A stretch of DNA of 6,613 bases, taken from Actinomycetes bacterium. Lineage in GTDB: Bacteria > Actinomycetota > Actinomycetes > Propionibacteriales > Propionibacteriaceae. Numbering within the stretch: the first letter of the stretch is position 1; each line of letters begins with the position of its first letter. Position numbers and translations under genes: made by a program. Below are positions 1-6,308 of this stretch, one piece after another. The stretch is from positions 1 to 6,613 of the forward strand of contig JAEZGC010000004.1 in assembly GCA_023437345.1 (NCBI GenBank). The letters run 5' to 3'. Under the pieces are notes generated by a model. It searched no databases and was not told the DNA's origin. It saw only the letters and a program-made list of their open reading frames with translations.

Positions 1-737
1 CCGAGCGGGAAGTCGGGGCCCTTGATCCGCTCCATGGCGGCCTCGAGCAGCTCCTCCTTGGTCGCCTCCGGGTGCTCCAGCGCCCACTGGACGGCCTCGG
101 CCACCTCGCGCAGGTTGTGGGTGGGGATGTTGGTGGCCATGCCGACCGCGATCCCTGTCGACCCGTTGACCAGCAGGTTCGGGAAGCGGGCCGGCAGGAC
201 CGTCGGCTCGAGCTCCTTGTTGTCGTAGTTCGGCTTGAAGTCGACTGTCTCCTCGCCGATGTCGCGCACCATCTCCATCGCCAGCGGCGCCATCTTGCAC
301 TCGGTGTACCGCATCGCCGCGGCCGGGTCGTTGCCGGGCGAGCCGAAGTTGCCCTGGCCGGCCACCAGCGGGGCCCGCATCACCCAGGGCTGTGCCAGCC
401 GGACGAGGGTGTCGTAGATCGCGGAGTCGCCGTGCGGGTGGTACAGGCCCATCACGTCGCCGACGATCCGGGAGCACTTGTTCCAGCCGCGGTCGGGACG
501 GTAGCCGCGGTCGTACATCGCGTACAGGACGCGGCGATGCACCGGCTTCAGCCCGTCACGGACGTCGGGCAGCGCGCGTCCGACGATCACGCTCATCGCG
601 TAGTCGAGGTAGGACCGCTGGATCTCGACCTGCAGGTCGATCTCCTCGGTGCGGCTCACCGTCGGGACCAGCCCGGTGGGCTCGTCGACCACGTCGGTGT
701 TCTCGCCGTCCGGCCCGTCGATCGGGGTGTCTGTCAT
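1..737 (-). CDS. gyrA: DNA gyrase subunit A, N-terminal part (cut by window edge)
   Basis: GyrA is the DNA-cleaving subunit of the A2B2 type II topoisomerase that introduces negative supercoils using ATP. About 245 codons are visible from an ATG at 737; the rest lies beyond position 1. The start follows a GAGGAG ribosome binding site at 743-748 with 5-base spacing. After a divergent acidic leader of about 30 residues comes the conserved breakage-reunion domain: IQRSYLDYAMSVIVGRALPD (about 39-58), the helix with HPHGDSAIYDT (about 100-110) and PAAAMRYTECKMAPL (about 138-152). Tyr144 in RYTE is the catalytic residue by alignment with Escherichia coli Tyr122. Ser105 and Asp109 match E. coli Ser83 and Asp87 of the quinolone-resistance region, so the sequence looks wild type there. 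The gene lies 23 bases after gyrB with no room for a promoter, so the two are probably co-transcribed. A parC paralogue is unlikely given this adjacency. Confidence 0.97.
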   Translation of the reverse strand, partial: MTDTPIDGPDGENTDVVDEPTGLVPTVSRTEEIDLQVEIQRSYLDYAMSVIVGRALPDVRDGLKPVHRRVLYAMYDRGYRPDRGWNKCSRIVGDVMGLYHPHGDSAIYDTLVRLAQPWVMRAPLVAGQGNFGSPGNDPAAAMRYTECKMAPLAMEMVRDIGEETVDFKPNYDNKELEPTVLPARFPNLLVNGSTGIAVGMATNIPTHNLREVAEAVQWALEHPEATKEELLEAAMERIKGPDFPL

Positions 738-760
738 GTCGTCTCCTCAGGCTTCGGCGG

Positions 761-2770
761 TCACACATCAAGGAAGCGGACGTCCTTGGCATTGCGCTGG
801 ATGAAGCTCCGGCGCTGCTCGACGTCCTCCCCCATCAGGATCGAGAACATCTCCGACGCCGCTGCGGCGTCGTCCAGCGTCACCTGCAGGAGGGTGCGCT
901 TGTCCGGGTCCATTGTGGTGTCCCACAGGTCGCCGGCGTTCATCTCGCCGAGACCCTTGTACCGCTGGATCGGGTTGTTGGTCGGGGCCGGCAGCTTCTT
1001 GCCCGCCGCCAGGCCGGCATCCCGCAACGTGTCCCGCTCGGCATCGGTGTAGGCGAGTTCGTGCGGCGCGTTGGTCCAGCGCAGCCGGTACAGCGGCGGC
1101 TGCGCCAGGTAGACGTAGCCGCCCTGGATCAACGGCTTCATGAACCTGAACAGCAGCGTCAGCAGCAGGGTGCGGATGTGAGCCCCGTCGACGTCGGCGT
1201 CGGCCATCAGCACGATCTTGTGGTAGCGCAGCTTGTCGATGTCGAAGTCGTCCTGGACTCCGGTGCCGAGCACGTTGAAGATCGCCGCCACTTCGCGGTT
1301 CTGCAGGATCTTGTCCAGCCGCGCCTTCTCGACGTTGAGGATCTTGCCGCGGATCGGCAGGATCGCCTGGGTGCGCGGGTCCCGTCCGCCCTTGGCGGAG
1401 CCGCCGGCGGAGTCGCCCTCGACGATGAACACCTCGCACTCGGCCGGCTCGGTCGAGGAGCAGTCGGCCAGCTTGCCGTACTCCCCCGCCCCGTTCAGCA
1501 GGCCCTTGCGGGAGCGGGCCAGGTCGCGCGCCTTCCGCGCCGCGACCCTTGCCTGGGCGGCGGCCTGCGACTTGCGGACTATGTCCTTGCCCTCGGACGG
1601 GTTCTTCTCCAGCCAGTCGCCCAGCAGGTCGTTGACCACCTTCTGGACGAACGAGCGGGCCTCGGTGTTGCCCAGCTTCGTCTTGGTCTGGCCCTCGAAC
1701 TGGGGCTCGGCGAGCTTGACCGAGATGATCGCGGTGAGGCCTTCGCGGATGTCGTCGCCGGTCACCCGGTCCTCGCGCTTCTTGATCATCCCCCAGGTCT
1801 CGCCCCACTTGTTCACCGTGTTGGTGAGCGCGGCGCGGAAGCCCTCCTCGTGGGTGCCGCCCTCGTGGGTGTTGATCGTGTTGGCGAAGGTGTGGACGCT
1901 CTCGTTGAACGACACGTTCCACTGCATCGCCACCTCGAGGCTCATCCGCTCATCGACGGCGTCGATCGCGATCACCGAGGGGTGGATGGTGTCCTTCGAG
2001 CCGGTGAGGTACTTCACGTAGTCGATAAGGCCGTCGTCGTAGCGGAAGGTCTGCTCGCGGGTGGTCTCGACCTCGTCGGTCTCGAGGTCGTCGGCGTAGT
2101 CGGGACGCTGGTCGATCAGGGTGATCGTCAGGCCCTTGTTCAGGAAGGCCATCTCGCGGAACCTGGTGGCCAGCGTCTCGTAGGAGTAGATGGTCGTCTC
2201 GAAGATGTCGGGGCTGGCGTAGAAGGTGACTGTGGTGCCGGTGTCGCCGACCTTCTCCAGCCGCGCCAGCGGGGCGTCCGGGTCGCCGAGGGAGAAGCTC
2301 TGCTGCCAGCGGTAGCCCTCCCTGCGGACGTCGACCACCAGGCGCTCGCTGAGCGCGTTCACCACCGAGACCCCGACGCCGTGCAGGCCGCCCGACACCT
2401 TGTACCCACCGGTGCCGAACTTGCCGCCGGCGTGCAGCTTGGTGAGCGCGACGGTGAGGGCCGACGTCTTCTCGGTGGGGTGCTCGGCGACCGGGATGCC
2501 GCGGCCGTTGTCGGTGACCTGGACGCCGCCCTCGGGCAGCAGCCGGACGACGATGGTGTCGCAGTAGCCGGCCAGCGCCTCGTCGACCGAGTTGTCGACC
2601 ACCTCGTAGACCAGGTGGTGAAGGCCGCGCTCGCCGGTGGAGCCGATGTACATGCCGGGGCGCTTGCGGACCGCCTCCAGCCCTTCCAGGACCTTGATCG
2701 CGTCGGCGCCGTAGCTGCCGGCCGCCACGTGGGCGGCCTCGACCGCCGACACCCTGGACTCTTGTGTCAC
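761..2770 (-). CDS. gyrB: DNA gyrase subunit B (ATPase)
   Basis: GyrB is the ATPase subunit of gyrase and partners with GyrA. The predicted protein has 669 residues from a GTG at 2770. Visible landmarks, numbered from that start, are the GHKL ATPase motifs EVVDN (about 56-60), DNGRGIP (87-93) and GGLHGVGVSVVNAL (127-140), and the QTKTKLGN loop with Lys363, which corresponds to the ATP-contacting Lys337 of E. coli. The TOPRIM domain follows, with EGDSAGGSAKGGRD (451-464) and the metal-binding DADVDG (524-529). The C-terminal IQRYKGLGEMN (601-611) and ARNAKDVRFLDV-like ending are typical. The length fits actinobacterial GyrB (about 670-690 residues), which lacks the insertion found in E. coli (804 residues). 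The frame stays open upstream to an ATG at 2863, but that extension has no family similarity and overlaps the likely promoter, whereas the GTG has AAGGGGAG five bases upstream. It is followed closely by gyrA. Confidence 0.97.
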   Translation of the reverse strand: MTQESRVSAVEAAHVAAGSYGADAIKVLEGLEAVRKRPGMYIGSTGERGLHHLVYEVVDNSVDEALAGYCDTIVVRLLPEGGVQVTDNGRGIPVAEHPTEKTSALTVALTKLHAGGKFGTGGYKVSGGLHGVGVSVVNALSERLVVDVRREGYRWQQSFSLGDPDAPLARLEKVGDTGTTVTFYASPDIFETTIYSYETLATRFREMAFLNKGLTITLIDQRPDYADDLETDEVETTREQTFRYDDGLIDYVKYLTGSKDTIHPSVIAIDAVDERMSLEVAMQWNVSFNESVHTFANTINTHEGGTHEEGFRAALTNTVNKWGETWGMIKKREDRVTGDDIREGLTAIISVKLAEPQFEGQTKTKLGNTEARSFVQKVVNDLLGDWLEKNPSEGKDIVRKSQAAAQARVAARKARDLARSRKGLLNGAGEYGKLADCSSTEPAECEVFIVEGDSAGGSAKGGRDPRTQAILPIRGKILNVEKARLDKILQNREVAAIFNVLGTGVQDDFDIDKLRYHKIVLMADADVDGAHIRTLLLTLLFRFMKPLIQGGYVYLAQPPLYRLRWTNAPHELAYTDAERDTLRDAGLAAGKKLPAPTNNPIQRYKGLGEMNAGDLWDTTMDPDKRTLLQVTLDDAAAASEMFSILMGEDVEQRRSFIQRNAKDVRFLDV

Positions 2771-2775
2771 TCGGG

Positions 2776-2783
2776 CTCCCCTT
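2776..2783 (-). promoter_or_regulatory. gyrB ribosome binding site that fixes the GTG start
   Basis: On the minus strand AAGGGGAG lies five bases before the GTG at 2768-2770. This is a near-ideal Shine-Dalgarno match and spacing. It decides in favour of the GTG over the in-frame ATG 31 codons upstream, where no comparable site is seen. Confidence 0.8.
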
Positions 2784-2795
2784 CGGGTTGGGACT

Positions 2796-2809
2796 GTGGG
2801 CGCACCCAC
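2796..2809 (-). other. Small hairpin in the gyrB leader
   Basis: The minus strand reads GTGGG, TGCG, CCCAC, a perfect 5-bp stem with a 4-base loop. It lies about 26 bases before the gyrB start, inside the predicted leader transcript. It could influence translation or mRNA stability, but such short GC stems are common at this base composition, so no function is claimed. Confidence 0.3.
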
Positions 2810-2861
2810 GATGAGGCCGCCACTGATGACCTCCAGCGGCGGCTCGGAACGGAACCACTCC

Positions 2862-2867
2862 ATTCTA
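2862..2867 (-). promoter_or_regulatory. Candidate -10 element of a gyrB-gyrA promoter
   Basis: The minus strand has TAGAAT within GCGCTAGAATGG, a 5-of-6 match to the TATAAT consensus, in a region that is otherwise almost all G and C. Initiation would fall near 2855 and give a leader of roughly 85 bases. No convincing -35 hexamer is visible 16-18 bases upstream, where the sequence is CCCGGG-like. Weak -35 elements are common in actinobacterial housekeeping promoters. A separate gyrB promoter also fits the 330-base gap after dciA. Confidence 0.5.
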
Positions 2868-3056
2868 GCGCGCCGGCCCGAAAACCCGGGGTTCGCCAGA
2901 CCGTGACACGCGCTGGCTGGCCGTTGAGGACGGCTGGGAGCGGCGAACAGGTGGGGCGATGGGAGCGGGTACGCAGCTGCGGGGCCTGAGCGGCCTGCGG
3001 GCCGATTCCGTCACCCTCGCAGACAGGATCCGGGACCCAGGCAGCGGGCTCGTGCA

Positions 3057-3065
3057 CTATCCACA
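3057..3065 (+). promoter_or_regulatory. DnaA-box-like site upstream of gyrB
   Basis: The plus strand reads CTATCCACA, differing from the classical DnaA box TTATCCACA only at the first base, where C is tolerated in actinobacterial boxes. It lies just beyond the 3' end of dciA and about 190 bases upstream of the candidate gyrB -10. A single box could be a DnaA regulatory site, or a chance match. Confidence 0.4.
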
Positions 3066-3093
3066 CGAACCCTCGGAATCCCCCGGTTTGTGT
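3063..3093 (-). terminator. Imperfect hairpin after dciA, possible weak terminator
   Basis: On the minus strand, ACACAAACC (3085-3093) can pair with GGTTCGTGT (3063-3071) with one A-C mismatch, leaving a G-rich loop of about 13 bases. It starts 8 bases after the dciA stop codon, where a terminator for the dnaN-recF-dciA transcript would be expected. No run of T follows. The right-hand arm overlaps the DnaA-box-like site, so the pairing may partly reflect that motif. Confidence 0.35.
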
Positions 3094-3100
3094 CGGCCGG

Positions 3101-3580
3101 TCAGCCGTAGGTGTCGCGGGGGCCTCGGCCGGGGACCGACCGGCGTCCCTTCTTCCAGCTCGGCGCGGTCGGACCCACCACTACGACGCGGGCGACGCTG
3201 CCCTGGCCGAGCTGGTCGTTGAGGCGGGCGAGCAGCTGGGGGGCGATCTGGCGCAGCGACGTCGCCCACGCCGTCGACTCCGCCCGCACCGTCAAGACGC
3301 CGTCACGGAACGACTCGGGCGTGGAGTGCGCGGCGTTCAGGTCACCGACCAGGGCAGGCCAGCCACCCAGCAGGTGGTGCAGGCTCACCTCCCGCGACCA
3401 GCCCGCGTCGTCGATGACCTCCTTGATCAGCTCCCCCAGCGGCTCGAGTCCGTCCCTCGACTGCTTTGCGGACGGCTTGCGACGGGGCCGCTCCGGCACG
3501 GGGGCGCCGCCGCGCGCCGCACGCGCGATCTGGCGGGCCAGGTCGAGGCCCTGCGGATCGTGGCCGGAGTCGTCAGTCAT
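3101..3580 (-). CDS. dciA: DciA-family helicase-loading protein (DUF721)
   Basis: DciA (DUF721) proteins are the ancestral bacterial factors that interact with the replicative helicase DnaB and promote its loading; the Mycobacterium tuberculosis counterpart at this locus is Rv0004. The predicted protein has 159 residues. A basic, probably disordered N-terminus (about 1-45, with ERPRRKPSAK) leads into the family core LLGGWPALVGDLNAAHSTP (about 70-88), then a GVLTVRAESTAWATSLRQ segment (about 94-111) with Trp105, and LLARLN. It ends in the tail APSWKKGRRSVPGRGPRDTYG, which closely resembles the Rv0004 C-terminus. I chose the ATG at 3580 because GGAGG at 3590-3594 lies nine bases upstream of it; an ATG at 3589 directly abuts that site and would add three residues. 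The start overlaps the end of recF by 8 bases, indicating coupled translation. Confidence 0.93.
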   Translation of the reverse strand: MTDDSGHDPQGLDLARQIARAARGGAPVPERPRRKPSAKQSRDGLEPLGELIKEVIDDAGWSREVSLHHLLGGWPALVGDLNAAHSTPESFRDGVLTVRAESTAWATSLRQIAPQLLARLNDQLGQGSVARVVVVGPTAPSWKKGRRSVPGRGPRDTYG

Positions 3581-4811
3581 CCCGCCCATCCTCCCCCGCC
3601 GACGAGTCGCTCGACGAGGCGTCCGCCGCCAGTTCGGCCGCGGCCTGCGACGCGGCTGCCTCGGCGGGCCCGTCCAGCACGGTCGGGTTCTCGCCCGCGG
3701 TCACCTGGAACCGCCGACCGTCGACCACCGTCGGGACATCGGCCGCCACGGCTGCGGTGATCAGCACCTGCTGGGCTGACAGGGTCAACTGGGCCAGCCG
3801 GTCGCGGCGGGTCTCGTCAAGTTCGGCGAACACGTCGTCGAGCACCAGCACCGGCTCCACCCCATCGGCTCGCAGCACAGCAAGGCTGGCCAGCCGCAGC
3901 GCCAGCGCCAACGACCACGACTCGCCGTGTGAGGCGTAGCCACGGGCCGGCAGCCCGGACAGCGCCAGCGTGAGATCGTCGCGGTGCGGACCCACCAGCG
4001 CCAGCCCGCGGGCGATCTCCTCGCTGCGGCGCTGCCGCATCGCGTCCACCAGGAAGGCGACGAGCTCGTCGCGGCCTGGTTCGGCTCCGGCCGGCCGCCA
4101 CGACGCCTGGTACTGCGCCGAGGCCTGGTTGCGGGTGGGAGCGATGTCGGCGTACGCCTCCTGCAGCTGCGGGGCCAGGTCCGCCAGGGTCGCCAGCCGC
4201 GCCTCGACCAGTTCGGCGCCGAGCCGCGCCAGGGACTCGTCCCACACCTCCAGCGTGGCGTCCACATCGGCAGGAACCGGCCGCGAACCCCGTCCCGACA
4301 ACGACTTGAGCAGGGTGGAGCGTTGCTTCAGCACCCGGTCGTAGTCGGCGCGGACGCCGGCCAGCCGGGGCCACCGCGACGTCATCAGTTCATCGAGGAA
4401 GCGGCGCCGCTCCGACGGGTCGCCCTTCACCACCGCGAGGTCGTCAGGGGAGAACACGACAGCCCGTAGCGCACCCAGCAGGTCACGCGGCCGGCGCAGC
4501 GGGGACCGGTTGAGGCTCGCCTTGTTGGCCCGGCCGGGGATGATCTCGACCTCGAGCAGCAGTTGGCGCGGGTCGTCCGGCCCGGCCTGGACGCGGGCCC
4601 GTACTATCGCCCGCTCGGCGCCGTGGCGCACCAGCGGCGTCTCGGTGGCGACCCGGTGCGAGCCGAGCGTGGCCAGGTACTCCACAGCCTCCACAAGGTT
4701 GGTCTTGCCCTGCCCGTTCGCGCCGGTGAAGACGGTGACCCCGGCGTCGAGCGGGACGTCGGCGACCGGGTAGGAGCGGAAGTCGGCCAGGCTCAGGTGG
4801 GTGACGAACAC
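3573..4811 (-). CDS. recF: DNA replication and repair protein RecF
   Basis: RecF is a cytoplasmic SMC/ABC-like ATPase that binds gapped or junction DNA and, with RecO and RecR, helps load RecA at stalled forks. The 412-residue protein shows Walker A GANGQGKTNL (30-39), the GSHR segment (50-53), LVGPHRDDL (272-280), the ABC-signature region SHGESWSLALALRLA (294-308) and Walker B VLVLDDVFAELD (321-332). The N-terminus MFVTHLSLADFRSY aligns directly with other actinobacterial RecF starts, supporting the GTG at 4811. That start lies one base after the dnaN stop (TGA-C-GTG), and I see no good ribosome binding site, so translation probably depends on ribosomes finishing dnaN. The last 30 or so residues form an Ala/Ser/Asp-rich acidic tail beyond the usual end of the family, which partly explains a length above the roughly 360-385 typical residues. 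Confidence 0.97.
   Translation of the reverse strand: MFVTHLSLADFRSYPVADVPLDAGVTVFTGANGQGKTNLVEAVEYLATLGSHRVATETPLVRHGAERAIVRARVQAGPDDPRQLLLEVEIIPGRANKASLNRSPLRRPRDLLGALRAVVFSPDDLAVVKGDPSERRRFLDELMTSRWPRLAGVRADYDRVLKQRSTLLKSLSGRGSRPVPADVDATLEVWDESLARLGAELVEARLATLADLAPQLQEAYADIAPTRNQASAQYQASWRPAGAEPGRDELVAFLVDAMRQRRSEEIARGLALVGPHRDDLTLALSGLPARGYASHGESWSLALALRLASLAVLRADGVEPVLVLDDVFAELDETRRDRLAQLTLSAQQVLITAAVAADVPTVVDGRRFQVTAGENPTVLDGPAEAAASQAAAELAADASSSDSSAGEDGRDD
3590..3594 (-). promoter_or_regulatory. dciA ribosome binding site inside the 3' end of recF
   Basis: GGAGG on the minus strand sits 9 bases before the ATG at 3578-3580 and 0 bases before the alternative ATG at 3587-3589. Zero spacing is not workable, so this site favours the downstream start. 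Confidence 0.65.
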
Positions 4812-4812
4812 G

Positions 4813-5973
4813 TCACGCGGGCAACCGCATCAGCATGATGACGTGGCGGTAGTCCTCGCGCGGGTCGCCGTCGATCTCGTCCAGCCCCATCAGCAGGCAG
4901 GGCTTGCCCGGGGCGGTGAACGAGAACTGGACGTAGGGCGCGTCGAGGGCGGCCAGGGCGTCGGAGATGTAGTGCGGGTTGAAGCCCGCCGCGGTCATCG
5001 CAAGACCCTGCCCGGTCGCGTCGACCACCACGGCCTCCAGCGCCTCAACGGCCTGGGCCTGGTCGCCGGTCGCCGCCTCGAGGGTGATCGAGCCGTCGCC
5101 GATCAGCATCCGCAGCGAGGTGTTGCGCTCGGCGACCAGCGCGACGCGCTTCACCGAGGCCTCGACCTCGGCGGTGTTGGCCCGGACGGTGACCGTCGGC
5201 TGAACGCTCATCAGGTGGCGCACCTTGGGGAACTCCCCGTCCAGCAGCCGGGTGGTGATCTCGCGGGTGCCGGCCGCGCCGGTGCCCGCAAAGCCGATCA
5301 GGCCATCGCCGGTGGCGGCGCTGGACAGGCTGAGCGTCACGTCGGTTCCGGAGGTCATCGAGCGCGCAGTCTCGGCCAGCACCCGGGCCGGCACCAGTGC
5401 CGCGCCCTCGCTGGTGGTGCTGCGCGGATTCCACGGCAGCTCCTTCAGCGCCATCCGGTACCGGTCGGTGGCCAGCAGCGAGAGGGTGTCGCCCTCGATC
5501 TCCATCCGGACGCCGGTGAACACGGGCAGCAGCTCGTCGCGTCCGGCGGCGACCACGACCTGGCCGACAGCCTTGGCGAAGTCCTCGCTGGCGATGGTGC
5601 CGGTCGACTCAGGCATGGTGGGCAGCGCCGGGTAGTCCGAGACCGGCAGGGTCTGCAGGGTGAACCTCGCGGTGCCGCAGACGAGCTCGACCTTGGTCGC
5701 ATCAGCGGTCAGCTCGACCGGCTTGTTCGGCAGCGACCGGGCGATCTCTGCCAGCAGCCGGCCCGAGACGAGGGCGATCCCGTCGTCGGCCACGTCCGCC
5801 TTCACGGTGACCTGCGCGGAGGTCTCGTAGTCGAAGCTTGACAACACCACCTGTCCGTCGGCCGCGCGGATCATCAACCCGGCCAGGATCGGCACGCTGG
5901 GGCGGGTGGGCAGGCTGCGGGCGGCCCACTGGACCGCTTCCGCCAGGACGTCGCGCTCGAGTCGAATCCTCAC
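4813..5973 (-). CDS. dnaN: DNA polymerase III beta subunit (sliding clamp)
   Basis: DnaN forms the dimeric ring that tethers DNA polymerase III and other replication and repair proteins to DNA. The 386-residue protein has the three repeated clamp domains, roughly 1-120, 130-255 and 256-386. Recognisable segments are FRLERDVL-like MRIRLERDVLAEAVQW at the start, LPVFTGVRMEIEG with LLATDRYRMA (149-174), LLDGEFPKVRHLM (243-255), FNPHYISDAL (331-340) and the ending YRHVIMLMRLPA, which forms part of the partner-binding pocket in known clamps. The start is a GTG at 5973, with AGGGAG at 5982-5987 eight bases upstream. It is the first gene after the origin and is followed with a 1-base gap by recF, so it probably heads a dnaN-recF-dciA operon. 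Confidence 0.97.
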   Translation of the reverse strand: MRIRLERDVLAEAVQWAARSLPTRPSVPILAGLMIRAADGQVVLSSFDYETSAQVTVKADVADDGIALVSGRLLAEIARSLPNKPVELTADATKVELVCGTARFTLQTLPVSDYPALPTMPESTGTIASEDFAKAVGQVVVAAGRDELLPVFTGVRMEIEGDTLSLLATDRYRMALKELPWNPRSTTSEGAALVPARVLAETARSMTSGTDVTLSLSSAATGDGLIGFAGTGAAGTREITTRLLDGEFPKVRHLMSVQPTVTVRANTAEVEASVKRVALVAERNTSLRMLIGDGSITLEAATGDQAQAVEALEAVVVDATGQGLAMTAAGFNPHYISDALAALDAPYVQFSFTAPGKPCLLMGLDEIDGDPREDYRHVIMLMRLPA

Positions 5974-6004
5974 CGTTGCTGCTCCCTACTCGTGTGGTGG
6001 CACG

Positions 6005-6010
6005 ATCATA
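6005..6010 (-). promoter_or_regulatory. Candidate -10 element of the dnaN promoter
   Basis: The minus strand reads TATGAT, a 5-of-6 match to TATAAT, 31 bases before the dnaN start codon. A transcript would begin near 5998 and have a leader of about 25 bases carrying the AGGGAG ribosome binding site. No clear -35 hexamer is seen at the usual spacing (CAGCGG at 17 bases). The position just inside the oriC region is where dnaN promoters usually lie. Confidence 0.45.
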
Positions 6011-6039
6011 TCGGCGCCCACCGTCACCCGCTGGGGGCC

Positions 6040-6048
6040 TGTGGACCA
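6040..6048 (-). promoter_or_regulatory. DnaA box (one mismatch)
   Basis: The minus strand reads TGGTCCACA, one mismatch (position 2) to TTGTCCACA. It is the box nearest to dnaN, about 30 bases upstream of the candidate dnaN -10, so it could also influence dnaN transcription. Confidence 0.55.
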
Positions 6049-6095
6049 GGCAGGCCGGGGGGCCCAACCGGCTCGTCCCCATCCTGTGCACGAGG

Positions 6096-6140
6096 TTACT
6101 TTGAAGGAATCGGGATCTCTTTCAATTCGTACTCGTCATA
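6096..6140. other. A+T-rich stretch, candidate DNA unwinding element
   Basis: Twenty-eight of 45 bases are A or T, by direct count, against roughly one third in the surrounding DNA. It lies on the dnaN side of the main box cluster. It also contains an imperfect inverted repeat, TTGAAGG and CTTTCAA (about 6101-6125). Low duplex stability next to DnaA boxes is what is expected of an unwinding element. Confidence 0.55.
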
Positions 6141-6145
6141 GCCGG

Positions 6146-6163
6146 TGTGGATTCGGTGGACAA
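6146..6163 (-). promoter_or_regulatory. Two abutting DnaA boxes
   Basis: Two minus-strand nonamers touch end to end. The one at 6155-6163 reads TTGTCCACC (one mismatch, last position) and the one at 6146-6154 reads GAATCCACA (two mismatches to TTATCCACA). They directly flank the A+T-rich stretch, a suitable position for loading DnaA onto the melted strand. Confidence 0.55.
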
Positions 6164-6196
6164 CCGCCGTCCCGGCTTGTCGCCACGTCGAACGGT

Positions 6197-6218
6197 TGTG
6201 GATCGCAGCTGTGCACAA
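6197..6218 (-). promoter_or_regulatory. DnaA box pair
   Basis: On the minus strand 6210-6218 reads TTGTGCACA (one mismatch, position 5) and 6197-6205 reads CGATCCACA (two mismatches to TTATCCACA). The starts are 13 bases apart, in the same orientation as the other boxes on the dnaN side. Confidence 0.5.
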
Positions 6219-6287
6219 GCCGGAATCACACGGGGAGGATTTGCGGACGGCGCGCGGCCCTTCGAGAAGCTCCACAGCAGTCGGGGG

Positions 6288-6296
6288 TTGTCCACA
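6288..6296 (+). promoter_or_regulatory. Perfect DnaA box
   Basis: The plus strand reads TTGTCCACA, a full match to the box preferred in high-G+C actinobacteria. It is the only perfect nonamer found in the origin region and is probably the strongest DnaA binding site. Confidence 0.8.
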
Positions 6297-6299
6297 GAG

Positions 6300-6308
6300 T
6301 TGTGCACA
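6300..6308 (+). promoter_or_regulatory. DnaA box (one mismatch), paired with the perfect box
   Basis: The plus strand reads TTGTGCACA, one mismatch (position 5), three bases after the perfect box and in the same direction. The start-to-start distance of 12 bases is near one helical turn, so two DnaA monomers could sit side by side on one face. The nonamer is the same as the minus-strand box at 6210-6218. Confidence 0.6.

Larger units (their letters stand above)
2771..3100. other. Intergenic region between dciA and gyrB
   Basis: This 330-base gap separates the dnaN-recF-dciA group from gyrB-gyrA. It holds the gyrB ribosome binding site, a candidate -10 at 2862-2867, a small leader hairpin, an imperfect hairpin just after the dciA stop, and a DnaA-box-like nonamer at 3057-3065. 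Open frames crossing it on both strands (for example 2767-3066 minus, 2959-3222 plus) resemble no family I know, and I regard them as chance products of high G+C. I see no RNA gene. Confidence 0.7.

Noticed and set aside
2771..2863. In-frame N-terminal extension of GyrB from an ATG at 2863
   Set aside because: The extra 31 residues do not resemble GyrB, the ATG overlaps the -10 candidate, and the GTG at 2770 has a strong ribosome binding site.
392..2989. An 865-codon open frame on the plus strand, antisense to gyrB
   Set aside because: It is antisense to a clearly real gyrB along its whole length, is rich in Arg, Val, Gly and Asp as expected from the complement of G+C-biased codons, and resembles no known family.
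2767..3066. A 99-codon minus-strand frame before gyrB
   Set aside because: It overlaps the predicted gyrB promoter and leader, shows no family resemblance, and its end overlaps the gyrB start by only a few bases in another frame.
3004..3080. A 7-bp inverted repeat, GATTCCG and CGGAATC, 63 bases apart
   Set aside because: It is short and widely spaced, does not extend outward or inward, and is likely to occur by chance.
4801..5841. A 346-codon open frame on the plus strand, antisense to dnaN
   Set aside because: It mirrors the coding frame of dnaN and has the His/Gly/Arg-rich composition of a codon-bias artefact, with no recognisable motif.
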